A program made the position numbers and the translations under genes. From positions 224,001 through 288,000 of the forward strand of contig CAJNDS010002379.1 of the NCBI GenBank assembly GCA_905221605.1: a stretch of 64,000 nt of DNA, in the 5' to 3' direction. Below the pieces are notes generated by a model. The model was not told where the DNA came from and did not search any database. It was given only the letters and a program-made list of their open reading frames with translations. Source of the stretch: Symbiodinium natans. Lineage: Eukaryota; Sar; Dinophyceae; Suessiales; Symbiodiniaceae. Shown one piece after another: positions 28,912 to 37,738 of this stretch. Every line of letters begins with the position of its first letter. The stretch's first letter is position 1.

Positions 28912-29094
28912 CTAAAAGGGCTAGGGTTTATGGTTTAGGGTTTAGGGTTTAGGGGGGTTTGGGGTTTAGGGGGGTTTAGGGTTTAGGGGGGGTTTAGGGT
29001 TTAGGGTTTAGGGATTAGGGTTTAGGGTTTAGGCTCTAGGGTTCAGGGCTTAATATACCACAATAGAGTATACAGGGGTATATAACCCCAATCG

Positions 29095-29161
29095 TAATGT
29101 TCATCTTGCTCCCCAAGGCACTTGACATCCGTCAGCTGTGCTTGGACGGCGTGGCGGTAGT
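29095..29161 (-). CDS. RCC1-like exon (second cluster)
   Basis: Encodes YRHAVQAQLTDVKCLGEQDE, matching the inter-repeat linker xxAVQxQLxxV. Acceptor GCTAAG. Confidence 0.5.
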
Positions 29162-29262
29162 CTTAGCTTCTCCAATAACAAGGAAACGGTTGAACTTCAC
29201 TATTCCTCCTAAACAAGCAAACCAAGCCCTAAACCCTAAACCCTAAACTCTAAACCCTAAAC

Positions 29263-29335
29263 TGGCTGAGTAAGCAGCTGAACTGCCGACCATGGAGATG
29301 ATCTCTCCAAGTAACAACCTTAGGTCTTCAGTGAC
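29263..29335 (-). CDS. RCC1-like exon (second cluster)
   Basis: Encodes RLLLGEIISMVGSSAAYSA, then donor GTTTAG from the heptamer tract. The expected DGSVVTWG core between this block and the one at 29095 is missing, so the cluster may be damaged or an exon is unrecognised. Confidence 0.45.
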
Positions 29336-29526
29336 CCAGGGAGCAAAAAAAACAGCCCTAAACCCTAAACCCTAAACCCTAAACCCTAAATCCTAAATCC
29401 TAAACCCTAAACCCTAAACCCTAGACCCTGATATGGGGGTTTCCGAAAATAAGGGTGCCTTCTTGGGGCCCTTGTTACAAGGGGTTCCCTTATTTTCGTA
29501 CCCCCCCCCCGCTCCCCCACAATATA

Positions 29527-29646
29527 GGGAACCCAGACCCACAAAAAGTAAACCAAAATCATACTACTCAACATACATACTTTTGGGCTACTGACCTAAT
29601 ATTCTAGGGAACCCAGAACCCACAAACAGTAGAAATCATACTACTC
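29527..29646. repeat. Direct repeat pair
   Basis: GGGAACCCAGACCCACAAA...AAATCATACTACTC occurs twice, about 80 bp apart, with small differences. Confidence 0.8.
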
Positions 29647-29654
29647 GCAGCCTT

Positions 29655-29715
29655 TCAGCAGACCCGTCGGATTGCATTGCAGCCACCCCTTCGTTGTTGA
29701 CCTGATTTCTCCAAG
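29655..29715 (-). CDS. RCC1-like exon (second cluster)
   Basis: Encodes VNNEGVAAMQSDGS. A GC donor after DGS would place VVTWG-type sequence in the next exon. Acceptor AGAAATCAG. Confidence 0.5.
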
Positions 29716-29929
29716 CAACTCGGGAGAAGGAAGTTTAGGGTTCAGGGTTTAGGGTTCAGGGTTTAGGGTTTAGGGGTTAGGGTTTAGGGCCGGTTAAACT
29801 TTGATCTTTCCCAGACCCTCCTTGCAAGTTGCAAGTAGCCATGAGGTGCGGCTGCGTGCATTAGAAACTAGGTTAAGTCCATTAAGCTGTATCCATAGAG
29901 AAAGGAAGGTCCATTCACTAAACAAAAAA

Positions 29930-30060
29930 TGCAACTTGTGGCCAAGTTAGTGGCTTGGAGTTGCACCACGTTGGTCAGGCCGCGCAGGCCGCGTCGCGGC
30001 GACACGGCAGCAGGATCGCCCCAAAACCGCACAGATCCAGAATGTGAATACAGGGCAATT
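29930..30060 (-). CDS. RCC1-like exon (second cluster)
   Basis: Encodes SHSGSVRFWGDPAAVSPRRG, then LTNVVQLQATNLATSCIF, a diverged copy of the repeat core and linker. Its start lies in a 36-bp segment duplicated at 30114. Confidence 0.6.
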
Positions 30061-30150
30061 CCTTACTGGTTAGGGTGTAGGGCTTAGGGATTAGGGATTA
30101 GGGTTTAGGGTTTAGATCCAGAATGTGAAGACAGGGCAATTCCTTACTGG
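30041..30150. repeat. Heptamer tract between two copies of a 36-bp segment
   Basis: GATCCAGAATGTGAA(T/G)ACAGGGCAATTCCTTACTGG occurs on both sides of a 42-bp heptamer tract, with one mismatch. The structure is that of an insertion with a long target duplication. Confidence 0.9.
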
Positions 30151-30469
30151 CTGAGGTAAAAGAAATGGATTCACAGCGGTTCTTAGGGGTTGTCAAGTGA
30201 TTTTCGGTTTTGGGAGGTCTTAGGCTCAGGGGTTCAGAGTCTATGTCTTTAGGCTGGCTGAGCAGCCTAGGCGAAACAGGATTTAGGGTTTAGGGTTTAG
30301 AGTTTAGGGTTTAGGGTTTAGGGTTTAGGGTTTAGGGTTTGGGGTTGGAGGGCTTCAGCACCAAAGCAAGGTTGGTTTGAGGCAGAATGTCAAGGGTTTA
30401 GGGTAAACCCTAAACCCTAAACCCTAAACCCTAAACCCTAAACCCCAAACCCTGTTGGGTTTACAAAGG

Positions 30470-30590
30470 GTCTGCAGCAGAGACTCCTTTGTTGGAAAGC
30501 GCCTGAATGCGGGATGCACAATTCGGCACATGCATGCACCGGAAGCCGTGAAGAGTTCGCAGAAGAAGGGCCACATGCCTAGGCTGGCGC
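30470..30590 (-). CDS. Possible RCC1-like exon
   Basis: One frame reads CASRIQALSNKGVSAADPL, resembling the linker before the repeat core. Another reads LGMWPFFCELFTASGACMCR and is also fully open. Frame unresolved. Confidence 0.4.
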
Positions 30591-30785
30591 GGGTTTAGGG
30601 TTTAGGGTTTAGGGTTTGGGGGTCTGGGGGTTTAGGGCTAAGGGCTTAGGGTTTAGGTACCTTTATAATTTCGGGTCCTTATTATGAGAGGATCCCACTA
30701 GTTGGGGTCCCCTATCATCGTACACCCCCACATAGTGCTGGCTTTTGCAGATCATCTTAACGAAGGTCAACTTCAACCCAGGAAA

Positions 30786-30995
30786 GGAAACAATGAAATG
30801 TTGCACCCACGGCCTGGGCCCTAAACCCAAAACCCAAAACCCCTAAACCCTAAACCCAAAACCCAAAACCCAAAAACCCAAAACCCCTAACCCTAAACCC
30901 TAAACCCTAAATCCCAAACCCTAAACCCCAAACCCTAAAACCTAAACCCTAAGAAAGGAAATATATGAAAGGTCGCACCAAGGGCCTAGATGCCC
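30786..30995. repeat. Heptamer tract between two copies of a 40-bp segment
   Basis: GGAAAGGAAACAATGAAATG...GGCCTGGGCC on the left and a diverged copy AGAAAGGAAATATATGAAAG...GGGCCTAGATGCC on the right enclose CCCTAAA/CCCAAAA units. Confidence 0.65.
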
Positions 30996-31113
30996 CTGTG
31001 GGCTGGTAGCAGCCCACCGATCCCCCGAGACCTGGAAATCGTCGATGGTCTCTAAGCCGGTCTCGAAGATGCCCTCAGGTGGTCCTTCGTTGCCTGGGAT
31101 GGGCTTCGACAAC
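30975..31113 (-). CDS. Exon candidate, unknown
   Basis: Open over 54 codons on the minus strand; includes GLETIDDFQVSGDRWAATSP. Lies between the two RCC1-like loci; the relation to either is unclear. Confidence 0.4.
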
Positions 31114-31196
31114 ATTCGGGTTTAGGGTTTAGGGTTTAGGGTTTTGGGTTTTGGGTTTAGGGTTTAGGGCTAAATCGTGAAGGGACAGTCTGGTTG

Positions 31197-31354
31197 TCAT
31201 TCTGCTTGTATGTTTCCCTGTTTGGGGATTCCCTTCGGCCAGTCCAAGTTGCCCATGTCATCGTGCCTCCCCCAGCAGACAATCCTGCCGGAGGCCTTGA
31301 CGGCCACGAATCCAGATGCATGGCTTGCAAGTTGCAGTACATCCCGCAGCTCCT
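31197..31354 (-). CDS. Exon 5 (last repeat, stop)
   Basis: 158 nt, ELRDVLQLASHASGFVAVKA onward, stop TGA after NIQAE. Acceptor AGCCCTCAG. Confidence 0.83.
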
Positions 31355-32818
31355 CTGAGGGCTTAGGGGGTTAGGGGCTCAGGGGGTTAGGGCTTAGGGT
31401 TTAGGGTTTAGGGTTTAGGGTTTAGGGTTTAGGGTTTAGGGTTTAGGGTTTAGGGTTTAGGGTTTAGGGTTTAGGGTTTAGGGTTGTACTTATAACTGTA
31501 CTTAGAACCATATTCGGGCACTTAAGGGGCTTACAAGTGGGTTGTAAGTCCAGTGATAGTTGGATAATAAGTACCATGTGAACCACCAAGTAGCTCCTCT
31601 TGAAAAGCTCGACTGTCACCCCCGGCGCCGTGATATCCCCACGTGGCCACCGAGCCGTCCATGCGAAGCGCAGCAAAGGCAGAGGTACTACTTCTTACCA
31701 GCTTCACGGCATGCAGCTCGCTGCTCACTGCCCCACAGCAACCACCTTCTGCCTGGCGGTTCATGGTACTTATTGATGAATGATAACTGTACTACTTACA
31801 ACCCACTGATAAGCCCCTTAAGTGCCCTAATATGGTTATAAGTGATATGTACAGTGGCAAGTACAGCTATAATTGGCTATGAAGTACCCTAAACCCTATA
31901 AACCCTAAACCCTAAACCCTAAACCTCCAAGTGCCTGGCTTCCCCATGCAACCACGGATCCATCCGCTTTGACAGCGGCGAACGCAGCCAGGGTGGCTTG
32001 GATGTGCTGCACCTGCTGTAGCTGACTCTGCACCTGGCAAGTGTCACCCTAAGCCCTAAACCCTAAACCCTAAACCCTAAACCCTGAGCCCTAAGCCCTA
32101 AGCACTAAGCCCTAAACCCTAAACCCTTTAACCCTAAGCCCTAAACCCTAAACCCTAAACCCCAAACCCCACCCCCAGCTGCGCACCTGGGAGCTGTCAC
32201 CCCCAGCTGTGGGCTCCCCCCAGGTCACCACCGAGCCGTCTGCCCGAATGGCCGCAAAAGCTGACCAGGAAGCCGAGATCTGAGTCACGTCATGCAGCTG
32301 GTCTTGAACCGCGCCACCTTGGGTTTAGGGTTTAGGGTTTAGGGTTTAGGGTTTAGGGTTTAGGGTTTAGGGTTTAGGGCTCTGCGCCACCTTAATAGCC
32401 CCAGCCACCATCTGATAAATGAGGGGCACCCTTTGTGGGGGGTCTTTAGAATGGAACCTTGAACCAAAAAAAAGGCAAAAAGGGAACACTGGGCTACCAA
32501 GCAACTGTTGCCACCACACGAGTCAATTCCCCAGGTCACGACTGAGCCATCTGGCCGAAGTGAGGCGAACGCGAACTCCGCAGCTACGACGCCGGCCTCT
32601 TGAGCAATGGCGGTGATGGTGTCACCGTCCTGGATGCCAGTTTGCGCGAGGACATGAGGCCCCTTCAACACTGTGCCTGATGCAGCAACGAGCTTTCCCA
32701 CAACCTTGCCCAGCTGTTTCTGGGCTTTTTGTCGCAATTGATCCACAGTTGCGTCATGGGGCAGGGTGACTGTTGCATGTGCACCACTCAGCAGGACCAC
32801 ACGAACAGTGCAGGACAT
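31197..32818 (-). CDS. Ubiquitin-like + RCC1-like repeat protein, 5 exons, 289 aa
   Basis: Complete gene model: exons 32506-32818, 32187-32317, 31925-32033, 31587-31745 and 31197-31354, total 870 nt, with phases matching at every junction. Residues 1-75 form a ubiquitin-like domain (start MSCTVRVVLLSGAHATVTLP; contains DGDTITA). Five RCC1-like segments follow, with cores ASLRPDGSVVTWG, AIRADGSVVTWG, AVKADGSVVAWG, ALRMDGSVATWG and AVKASGRIVCWG. I recall this architecture as frequent in Symbiodiniaceae, often labelled HERC/RCC1-like. The function is unknown; a protein-interaction or ubiquitin-pathway role is a guess. All four introns (188, 153, 179, 232 nt) contain heptamer tracts. TTCTGCGTTCCACAG before the ATG is a possible trans-splice acceptor. 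Confidence 0.88.
31380..31485. repeat. TTTAGGG tract in intron 4
   Basis: About 14 heptamers directly upstream of exon 5 on the sense strand. Confidence 0.97.
31486..31592. mobile_element. MITE family D copy
   Basis: Contains GGGCACTTAAGGGGCTTACA and AAGTGGGTTGTAAGT. Inverted relative to the copy at 31766-31890; related copies at 51290 and 55425. Confidence 0.65.
31587..31745 (-). CDS. Exon 4 (fourth RCC1-like repeat)
   Basis: 159 nt, GAVSSELHAVKLVRSSTSAF onward, donor GTGGTT inside a family D MITE. The acceptor CAGAAG borders a second MITE copy in opposite orientation. Confidence 0.85.
31766..31890. mobile_element. MITE family D copy, inverted
   Basis: Its complement reads TTAGGGCACTTAAGGGGCTT, then ATCAGTGGGTTGTAAGT. 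Forms an inverted pair with 31486-31592 around exon 4. Confidence 0.65.
31925..32033 (-). CDS. Exon 3 (third RCC1-like repeat)
   Basis: 109 nt, VQSQLQQVQHIQATLAAFAA onward. Acceptor CTTGCCAG; donor GTTTAG is the first heptamer of the intron. Confidence 0.87.
32187..32317 (-). CDS. Exon 2 (second RCC1-like repeat)
   Basis: 131 nt, GAVQDQLHDVTQISASWSAF through GGDSSQ. The acceptor CCCAAG adjoins heptamers; donor GTGCGC. Confidence 0.88.
32506..32818 (-). CDS. Exon 1 (ubiquitin-like domain, first repeat)
   Basis: 313 nt; ATG at the right edge. Ends within the codon before GAVQDQL, donor GTTGCT. Confidence 0.88.
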
Positions 32819-33123
32819 GGCTGTGGAACGCAGAAAGGTTTAGCGTTGAGGGCATAGGGAGCCTGTAGTAAGGCACCATGCTGTGAGCATGCGCAAGACC
32901 TAAGCGCTCCACATCCACAACAAACATGGATGCTAAGAGACCACGTGGATCTTACAGCAAACGTCCGTGTTCCATCTATCTCAAGCTTCCTCAGCAAGCC
33001 TCTGTATTGCGGGCTTGTTACAGGGCTTGAACGGCTTCCCTAAACCCTAAACCCTAAACCCTAAACCCTAAACCCTAAACCCTAAACCCTAAACCCTAAA
33101 CCCTAAACCCTAAACCCTAAAGG

Positions 33124-33258
33124 AAGTTCGGGACAAGCACTTTGAGTGTAATTTAGCCAAAAATTCCTTTCGTGCTCGCCGATCTTACTGCAGCCGTCTG
33201 CAAGGAGGGCACCTACAATCCAAACGAGGTAAAGCTGATCCGTGCCTAAGTCTCTGAG
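33124..33258 (+). CDS. Exon candidate, frame uncertain
   Basis: Plus strand open as EVRDKHFECNLAKNSFRARR to a stop. Within it, an excellent acceptor (CTTACTGCAG) and donor (GTAAAG) define a smaller exon (33194-33228; VCKEGTYNPNE). Confidence 0.4.
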
Positions 33259-33390
33259 GACTCAGCAATGCGAAAGCCCTCAGCCCTAAGCCCTAAGCCC
33301 TAAGCCCTAAACCCTAGACCCTAAACCCTAAACCCTAAAGGGCAAGGCTTGGAATTTAGTGTCCGCACTCGCCCGCTTTCCCCCCCCCCC

Positions 33391-33468
33391 TCAAGGCCGC
33401 CGCAATCTCTGCGTGAAGCTCGTCTCAGTCACCGTCTGCATGCTTACATCGTAGAACAAGTCCGACAC
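33391..33468 (-). CDS. Terminal exon candidate
   Basis: Encodes VSDLFYDVSMQTVTETSFTQ, then RLRRP and stop TGA; 26 codons in phase 0. Acceptor GTGGGCAG. An internal GTAAGC is an alternative donor. Confidence 0.6.
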   Translation of the reverse strand: MSDLFYDVSMQTVTETSFTQRLRRP

Positions 33469-33756
33469 CTGCCCACAGGTGGGGTTTAGGGTTTAGTGTT
33501 TAGGGTTTAGGGTGTAGGGTTTGGGGTTTAGGGTTTAGGGTGTAGGGTGTAGGGTTTAGGGTTGGGGAGTACACCGCCTTTGGACCCTCAATGGGAATCT
33601 TTCCCCCATTCGCGGAAACACTCATATACCCCCCAAAACCTTCTATTGAAAAGCCCCCCCCCAAAAAAAAAACAAATAAATAAATAAATAAAATAAAAAA
33701 TGAACTACCCCTATGTTTGGAAACCCTCGCCCCAAACTCTAAATCCCAAACTCTAC

Positions 33757-33832
33757 GCCTCATCGTCCAAGCCGATGAGAAAGCGCTTATCCGTCGAGAT
33801 CTGCCACGGGCTCAGCACGATCTTCGCGGTAC
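33757..33832 (-). CDS. Exon candidate, unknown protein
   Basis: Encodes TAKIVLSPWQISTDKRFLIG and LDDEA. Acceptor CAACTCAG, donor GTAGAG. Phase 2 in, phase 2 out. Confidence 0.65.
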
Positions 33833-33953
33833 CTGAGTTGTTTGGGTGTGGGGGCCTCTAAGCACCCGAATAGGGTAGTTTAGGGTTTAGGGTTTAGGGT
33901 TTAGGGTTTCGGGTTTAGGGCTTTGGGGTGTAGGGTTTAGGGGTTTAGGAAGC

Positions 33954-34072
33954 CTAGGCCCGAAGCTTGTACACCCTGAGCCCGAAGGGAAGAATCGCTT
34001 GACCTGAGGAGTCGATGAGCCCAGATGCTGATGGGAGCTTTCCTACTGGTGCTCGAAGAGACCAAGAAGGAC
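33954..34072 (-). CDS. Terminal exon candidate
   Basis: Encodes LPSASGLIDSSGQAILPFGL, then RVYKLRA and stop TAG. The other minus frame is also open but less protein-like. Confidence 0.5.
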
Positions 34073-34735
34073 TCAACCATACATCTAAGGGTAGCTATAT
34101 GATCCCTTAATATGGCCCCTTACGTTCTTTAAGGGACCATATTCAGGGTCCGTGCAACTACCCTTAGAACACAATTTCCAAAAGAGACAGCAGAGTAGGT
34201 CAAAGAATTGGGCCCCCCATCGCGGAGACTGCAAGTGAACAACCACACCTCTAGAGCCAAGCCTACTTTGAAGCCTCAGACCCCAACAAACTAAACTAAA
34301 ATCCACAAAGCCCAAAACCCTTGAAAGCAATAAGCCCTGGACCCTAAACCCGAAAACCCCAAACCCTAAACCCATGAACCGCGACAAACTCAAACCCACA
34401 AAGCCCAAAACCCTGGAACGCTAACCGAAACTTTCGAACTCTTGAAGCCCCAAAAACGCCAAAACCCCAACACATGAACCCAAACTACCCTTCGAACTCT
34501 TGAACCCCCAAAGCGCCAAAACTCAAAACTTCGAACCCCAGCTACTCAAAACCCTAACCCCTAAACCCAAACCCTTGAACCCGCCAAAACCCTGAAACCT
34601 CAAAAAACCTCGATTCCCCAAATCTCCAAAACACCCTTGAACCTCACAAGCCCTAAGCCCTGAACCCTGAACCCTACTCGGCTGCAGCTTGCTGTCCTGC
34701 AACCAAGATGAATCCCCAAACCCTAAACCCTAAAC
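34073..34735. other. MITE B copy and degenerate CCCTAAA-like DNA
   Basis: 34085-34172 is a family B MITE. The rest, to about 34660, is C/A-rich degenerate heptamer-like DNA (AACCC, AAACCCT spacing) without coding signal. Confidence 0.5.
34085..34172. mobile_element. MITE family B, complete short copy
   Basis: Inverted ends AAGGGTAGCTATATGATCCC on the left and, complemented, AAGGGTAGTTGCACGGACCC on the right. Confidence 0.7.
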
Positions 34736-34803
34736 CCTGTAGACTTGAAGAAGGCTTAAGGACCCACGGTTGCCACCAAGAACCACATCTTCAACATTGA
34801 TCC
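34736..34803 (-). CDS. Exon with telomere-derived donor
   Basis: Encodes INVEDVVLGGNRGSLSLLQV. Acceptor CAGCCTGAG; donor GTTTAG from the tract. Ends in phase 0. Confidence 0.65.
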
Positions 34804-34989
34804 CTCAGGCTGACCCACAACCCTTTCAGGTTTAGGGTTTAGGGTTTAGGGTTTAGGGTTTAGGGTTTGGGGTTTAGGGTTTAGGGTTTAGGGTTTAGGT
34901 TGAAACCCTAAACTCTGAACGCCCTAGCCGTAAGGCTCAAAGCCCTAAACCCTCAACCTTAAGACTCTTAAGGCCTGAAATCCTCAATC

Positions 34990-35215
34990 CGAAAATCACC
35001 CTAAACCCTAAACCCTAAACCCCGAACCCCAAACCCTAAACCCTAAACCCTAAACCCTAAACCCTAAACCCTAAACCCTAAACCCTAAACCCTAAACCCT
35101 AAACCCTAAACCCTAAACCCTAAACCCTAAACCCTAAACCCTAAACCCTAAACCCTAAACCTAAACCCTAAACCCTAGACCCTAAACCCTAAACCCTAAA
35201 CCCTAAACCCTGAAC
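34990..35215. repeat. Long CCCTAAA tract
   Basis: About 30 heptamers, among the longest pure tracts here, with rare CCTAAAC and CCCTAGA variants. Confidence 0.97.
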
Positions 35216-35218
35216 CCC

Positions 35219-35298
35219 ACTTCGCGCCCCTTGCGCCGCGTGGCGATCGGCGTTCAGGCCCTGGAACTTGCTCACCTCAGGGGCTTGAGCGGTGCGCC
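35219..35298 (-). CDS. Exon candidate
   Basis: Encodes EVSKFQGLNADRHAAQGARS. A TTTAG acceptor precedes it; an internal CTGAG/GTGAGC offers an alternative border. Confidence 0.5.
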
Positions 35299-35537
35299 CC
35301 TAAACTCCCTGAACTCCCGAACCCTAAACCCTAAACCCTAAACCCTAAGCCCTAAACCCTAAACCCTAAACCCTAAACCCTAAAACCGAAACCCCTAAAA
35401 CCGAAACCCCTAAACCCTAAACCCTAAACCCTAAGAGCCCTCAGCCCTAAGCCCTAAGCCCCAAACCCTAAACAAAAGCCTTAAACTCCCTAAACGCCCC
35501 TGACTCCCTAAACTCCAACAAAAACCCTACTCACGGA

Positions 35538-35657
35538 GGATCGGGGCACTGAGTAAGTAGGGACATGAAAACCTTCATTGGGGTAAGAAGTCATTATAAG
35601 TGTCGTTACGTCACTCGTCATTTTCAATCCCCACTTACTAAGTCCCCTAAGCCTGTA
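35538..35657. mobile_element. MITE family E, second copy
   Basis: Left end GGATCGGGGCACTGAGTAAG, right end complemented GGCTTAGGGGACTTAGTAAG. The interior has diverged from the 13.1 kb copy. Confidence 0.65.
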
Positions 35658-35734
35658 TGTAAGTCAGCCCCCCCCCCCCCCCACCCAAAAGGCCCTAAAC
35701 CCTAAACCCTAAACCCTAAACCCGCTCTCCCGAC

Positions 35735-35767
35735 CTCCAGGTTCGTGCTGTCGAATAACTCCGGGTC
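35735..35767 (-). CDS. Short exon candidate
   Basis: Eleven codons, DPELFDSTNLE, acceptor AAGCCAG, donor GTCGGG. Confidence 0.45.
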
Positions 35768-35934
35768 CTGGCTTCGAGCCGGGATTTACGGGCTTTGGGG
35801 TGTAGGGTTTAGGGTTTAGGGTTTAGGGTTTAGGGTTTGGGGTTTGGGGTTTGGGGTTTAGGGTTTAGGGTTTAGGGTTTCGGGTTTCGGGTTTCGGGTC
35901 TCGGGTCTAGGGTTTAGGGGTTCAACGCCATGAC

Positions 35935-36082
35935 CTGCAGTGTCTGATTTGTGGAAGATCTTCTGTCTTTGGGCATTGACATCCGGGCCCGTTTTGCGTA
36001 AACCTCAATTGTCTTCGTAAACCCCCCATATATACTCGGCAGCATGTGGGAGTAGGTGGTGGGTATTTCATATCCCTTGATC
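35935..36082 (-). CDS. Exon, 148 nt, unknown protein
   Basis: One of the longest single-frame exons: starts IKGYEIPTTYSHMLPSIYGG and continues KTIEVYAKRARMSMPKDRRS to TLQ. The acceptor TTTAG is heptamer-derived; donor GTCATG. No family recognised. Confidence 0.75.
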
Positions 36083-36222
36083 CTAAACCCTAAACCCTAA
36101 ACCCTAAACCCTAAACCCTAAACCCTAAACCCTAAACCCTAAACCCCTAAACCCCTAAACCCCTAAACCCTAAACTCTAAACCCTAAACCCTAAACCCTA
36201 AACCCTAAACCCCTGAGATCAC

Positions 36223-36292
36223 CGAGCTTCAGTAGGACAGGCACACTGTGCTCCACCTAAGGGTGCCTGAGAGGCTTGGGGCTTCAAGGAAT
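36223..36292 (-). CDS. Exon candidate, Cys/Ala/Pro-rich
   Basis: Encodes SLKPQASQAPLGGAQCACPT, acceptor ACCTGAAG, donor GTGATC. Confidence 0.45.
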
Positions 36293-36565
36293 CTTCAGGT
36301 TGAGGCGAGGGTTTAGGGTTTAGGGTTTAGGGTTTAGGGTTTAGGGTTTAGGGTTTAGGGTTTAGGGTTTAGGGTTTAGGGTTTCGGGGCTTGGGGGTTT
36401 AGGGGAATTCTTGGCGAAGCGTGGGTTGCCCTACCTCTGAACATAGGGATCCTGCTGTTCTTTGTAACAGCGAAACGACGATTCCAGGGTTTAGGGTTTA
36501 CGGTTTAGGGTTTAGGATTTGGGGTTTAGGGTTTAGGGTTTTGGGTCTAGGGTTTGGGTTCTGAC

Positions 36566-36662
36566 TTTCAATGGCTGAGGGGCTGGTCCAAGCATCCTTT
36601 TGATACTTCAGGCCCATGCAGGTTGAGCAGTTCTCATGACCACAGATAGCAGATGTACATAG
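36566..36662 (-). CDS. Exon with RING-like Cys/His cluster
   Basis: Encodes SAICGHENCSTCMGLKYQKD. C-x-H-x2-C-x2-C matches the central part of a RING finger, the zinc-binding fold of many E3 ubiquitin ligases. Earlier and later ligands would lie in other exons. Acceptor CCCTAAAG, donor GTCAGA. Confidence 0.5.
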
Positions 36663-36724
36663 CTTTAGGGTTTACGGTTTAGGGTTTTGGGTTTGGGGTT
36701 TAGGGTTTACGTGTACTCTCTCAG

Positions 36725-36855
36725 ATGTTCTGAACCTGTCATCAGCGACACTGCCAACAAACTTCGCCTTCGGCATCGAAGGGCATGTGCAACAGCTACG
36801 TCAAGCCGGATTCTTGAGCTGGCTTGGGCGTCAACGACTTAACTCCACATGTTAA
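36725..36855 (+). CDS. Terminal exon candidate, strand ambiguous
   Basis: Plus strand: acceptor CTCTCTCAG, LPTNFAFGIEGHVQQLRQAG, then a Trp/Arg segment and stop TAA. The minus strand is also open over the same stretch (RIRLDVAVAHALRCRRRSLL), so one reading is a shadow. Confidence 0.45.
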
Positions 36856-37008
36856 GTGTCACATGCCTGCTTGCTCTTACCAACCCTAAACCCTAAACCC
36901 TAAACCCTAAACCCTGAACCCTGAACCCTGAACCCTAAACCCTAAACCCTAAACCCTAAACCCTAAACCCTAAACCCTAAACCCTAAACCCTAAACCCTA
37001 AACCCTAC

Positions 37009-37066
37009 CACCGGCCTCACAGTTCTTCGCATGGTTTGCCATCTCCTCCACCATGACGGTGATCAC
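37009..37066 (-). CDS. Exon candidate, acidic helix
   Basis: Encodes VITVMVEEMANHAKNCEA, acceptor GACTGAG, donor GTAGGG directly before the heptamers. Confidence 0.65.
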
Positions 37067-37381
37067 CTCAGTCAGTAGGGCTTAGGGTTTGGGTTTTAGG
37101 GTTTAGGGTTCAGGGTTTCGGGTTCAGGGATTTTGCTTTAGGGTTTGGGTCTGAGGGCTTGTCAGCGCACTTTCAATCTGTTAAGGGTGCGATATTTGTG
37201 GCTTGAATCCCCAAAGCAAACATCGTCCTCAGGGCTTTCTTTGGACGCCGAAACCGTAGATATCGGGTATTGAACCCTTTTCCGTGTTCCCATCTGTTAA
37301 GGGTTGTTGAAAACTATTGGTGTTTTCTTTTTGTTCGGGCGGGGGTTATGTTTGAGGTTTAGGGTTTAGGGTTTAAAGCAG

Positions 37382-37500
37382 CTTCCCCACTCTGGGGTAC
37401 CAAAATCCAGAGCAAGTTTCCCAGTTGATCCGATTCAAGCTTCAACGTTTGAGATCCCTCGCTTTGCAGCCTTTGTGTTTCTTCGGATAGTTTCACGGTC
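37382..37500 (-). CDS. Exon candidate, coiled-coil-like
   Basis: Encodes KLSEETQRLQSEGSQTLKLE, then SDQLGNLLWIL. Heptad-like Leu spacing suggests a coiled coil. The acceptor ACTCAAAG lies in the adjoining family B MITE. Donor GTACCC. Confidence 0.6.
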
Positions 37501-37630
37501 CTTTGAGTATGGGCCCTTGAAGGGAGCCCTTATAAACCCCTTGTGTACCCTTTACAACCCAAGGCCTCAGCAGCAACCCCAGTGCCTGAAGCCCCAAATC
37601 GGGTTCAGGGCTTAGGGTTCAGGCTTTCGG

Positions 37631-37738
37631 GTGAAAGAACACTTCAAGAACCCAGACTCCAAAGCAACAACAAGCTCCAAACCCCTTAGCTATCAGTGGA
37701 ACTGTTCAAACTGCAGGAAGTCAGAGGAACAAGCTAGC
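37631..37738 (+). CDS. Exon candidate with CxxC
   Basis: Plus strand reads KATTSSKPLSYQWNCSNCRK, then donor GTACAT. A single CxxC pair; start uncertain. Confidence 0.35.

Noticed and set aside
30041-30150. CRISPR-like direct repeats
   Set aside because: Only two copies, no regular spacers, eukaryotic context. Heptamer tracts with spacers likewise lack fixed spacing.
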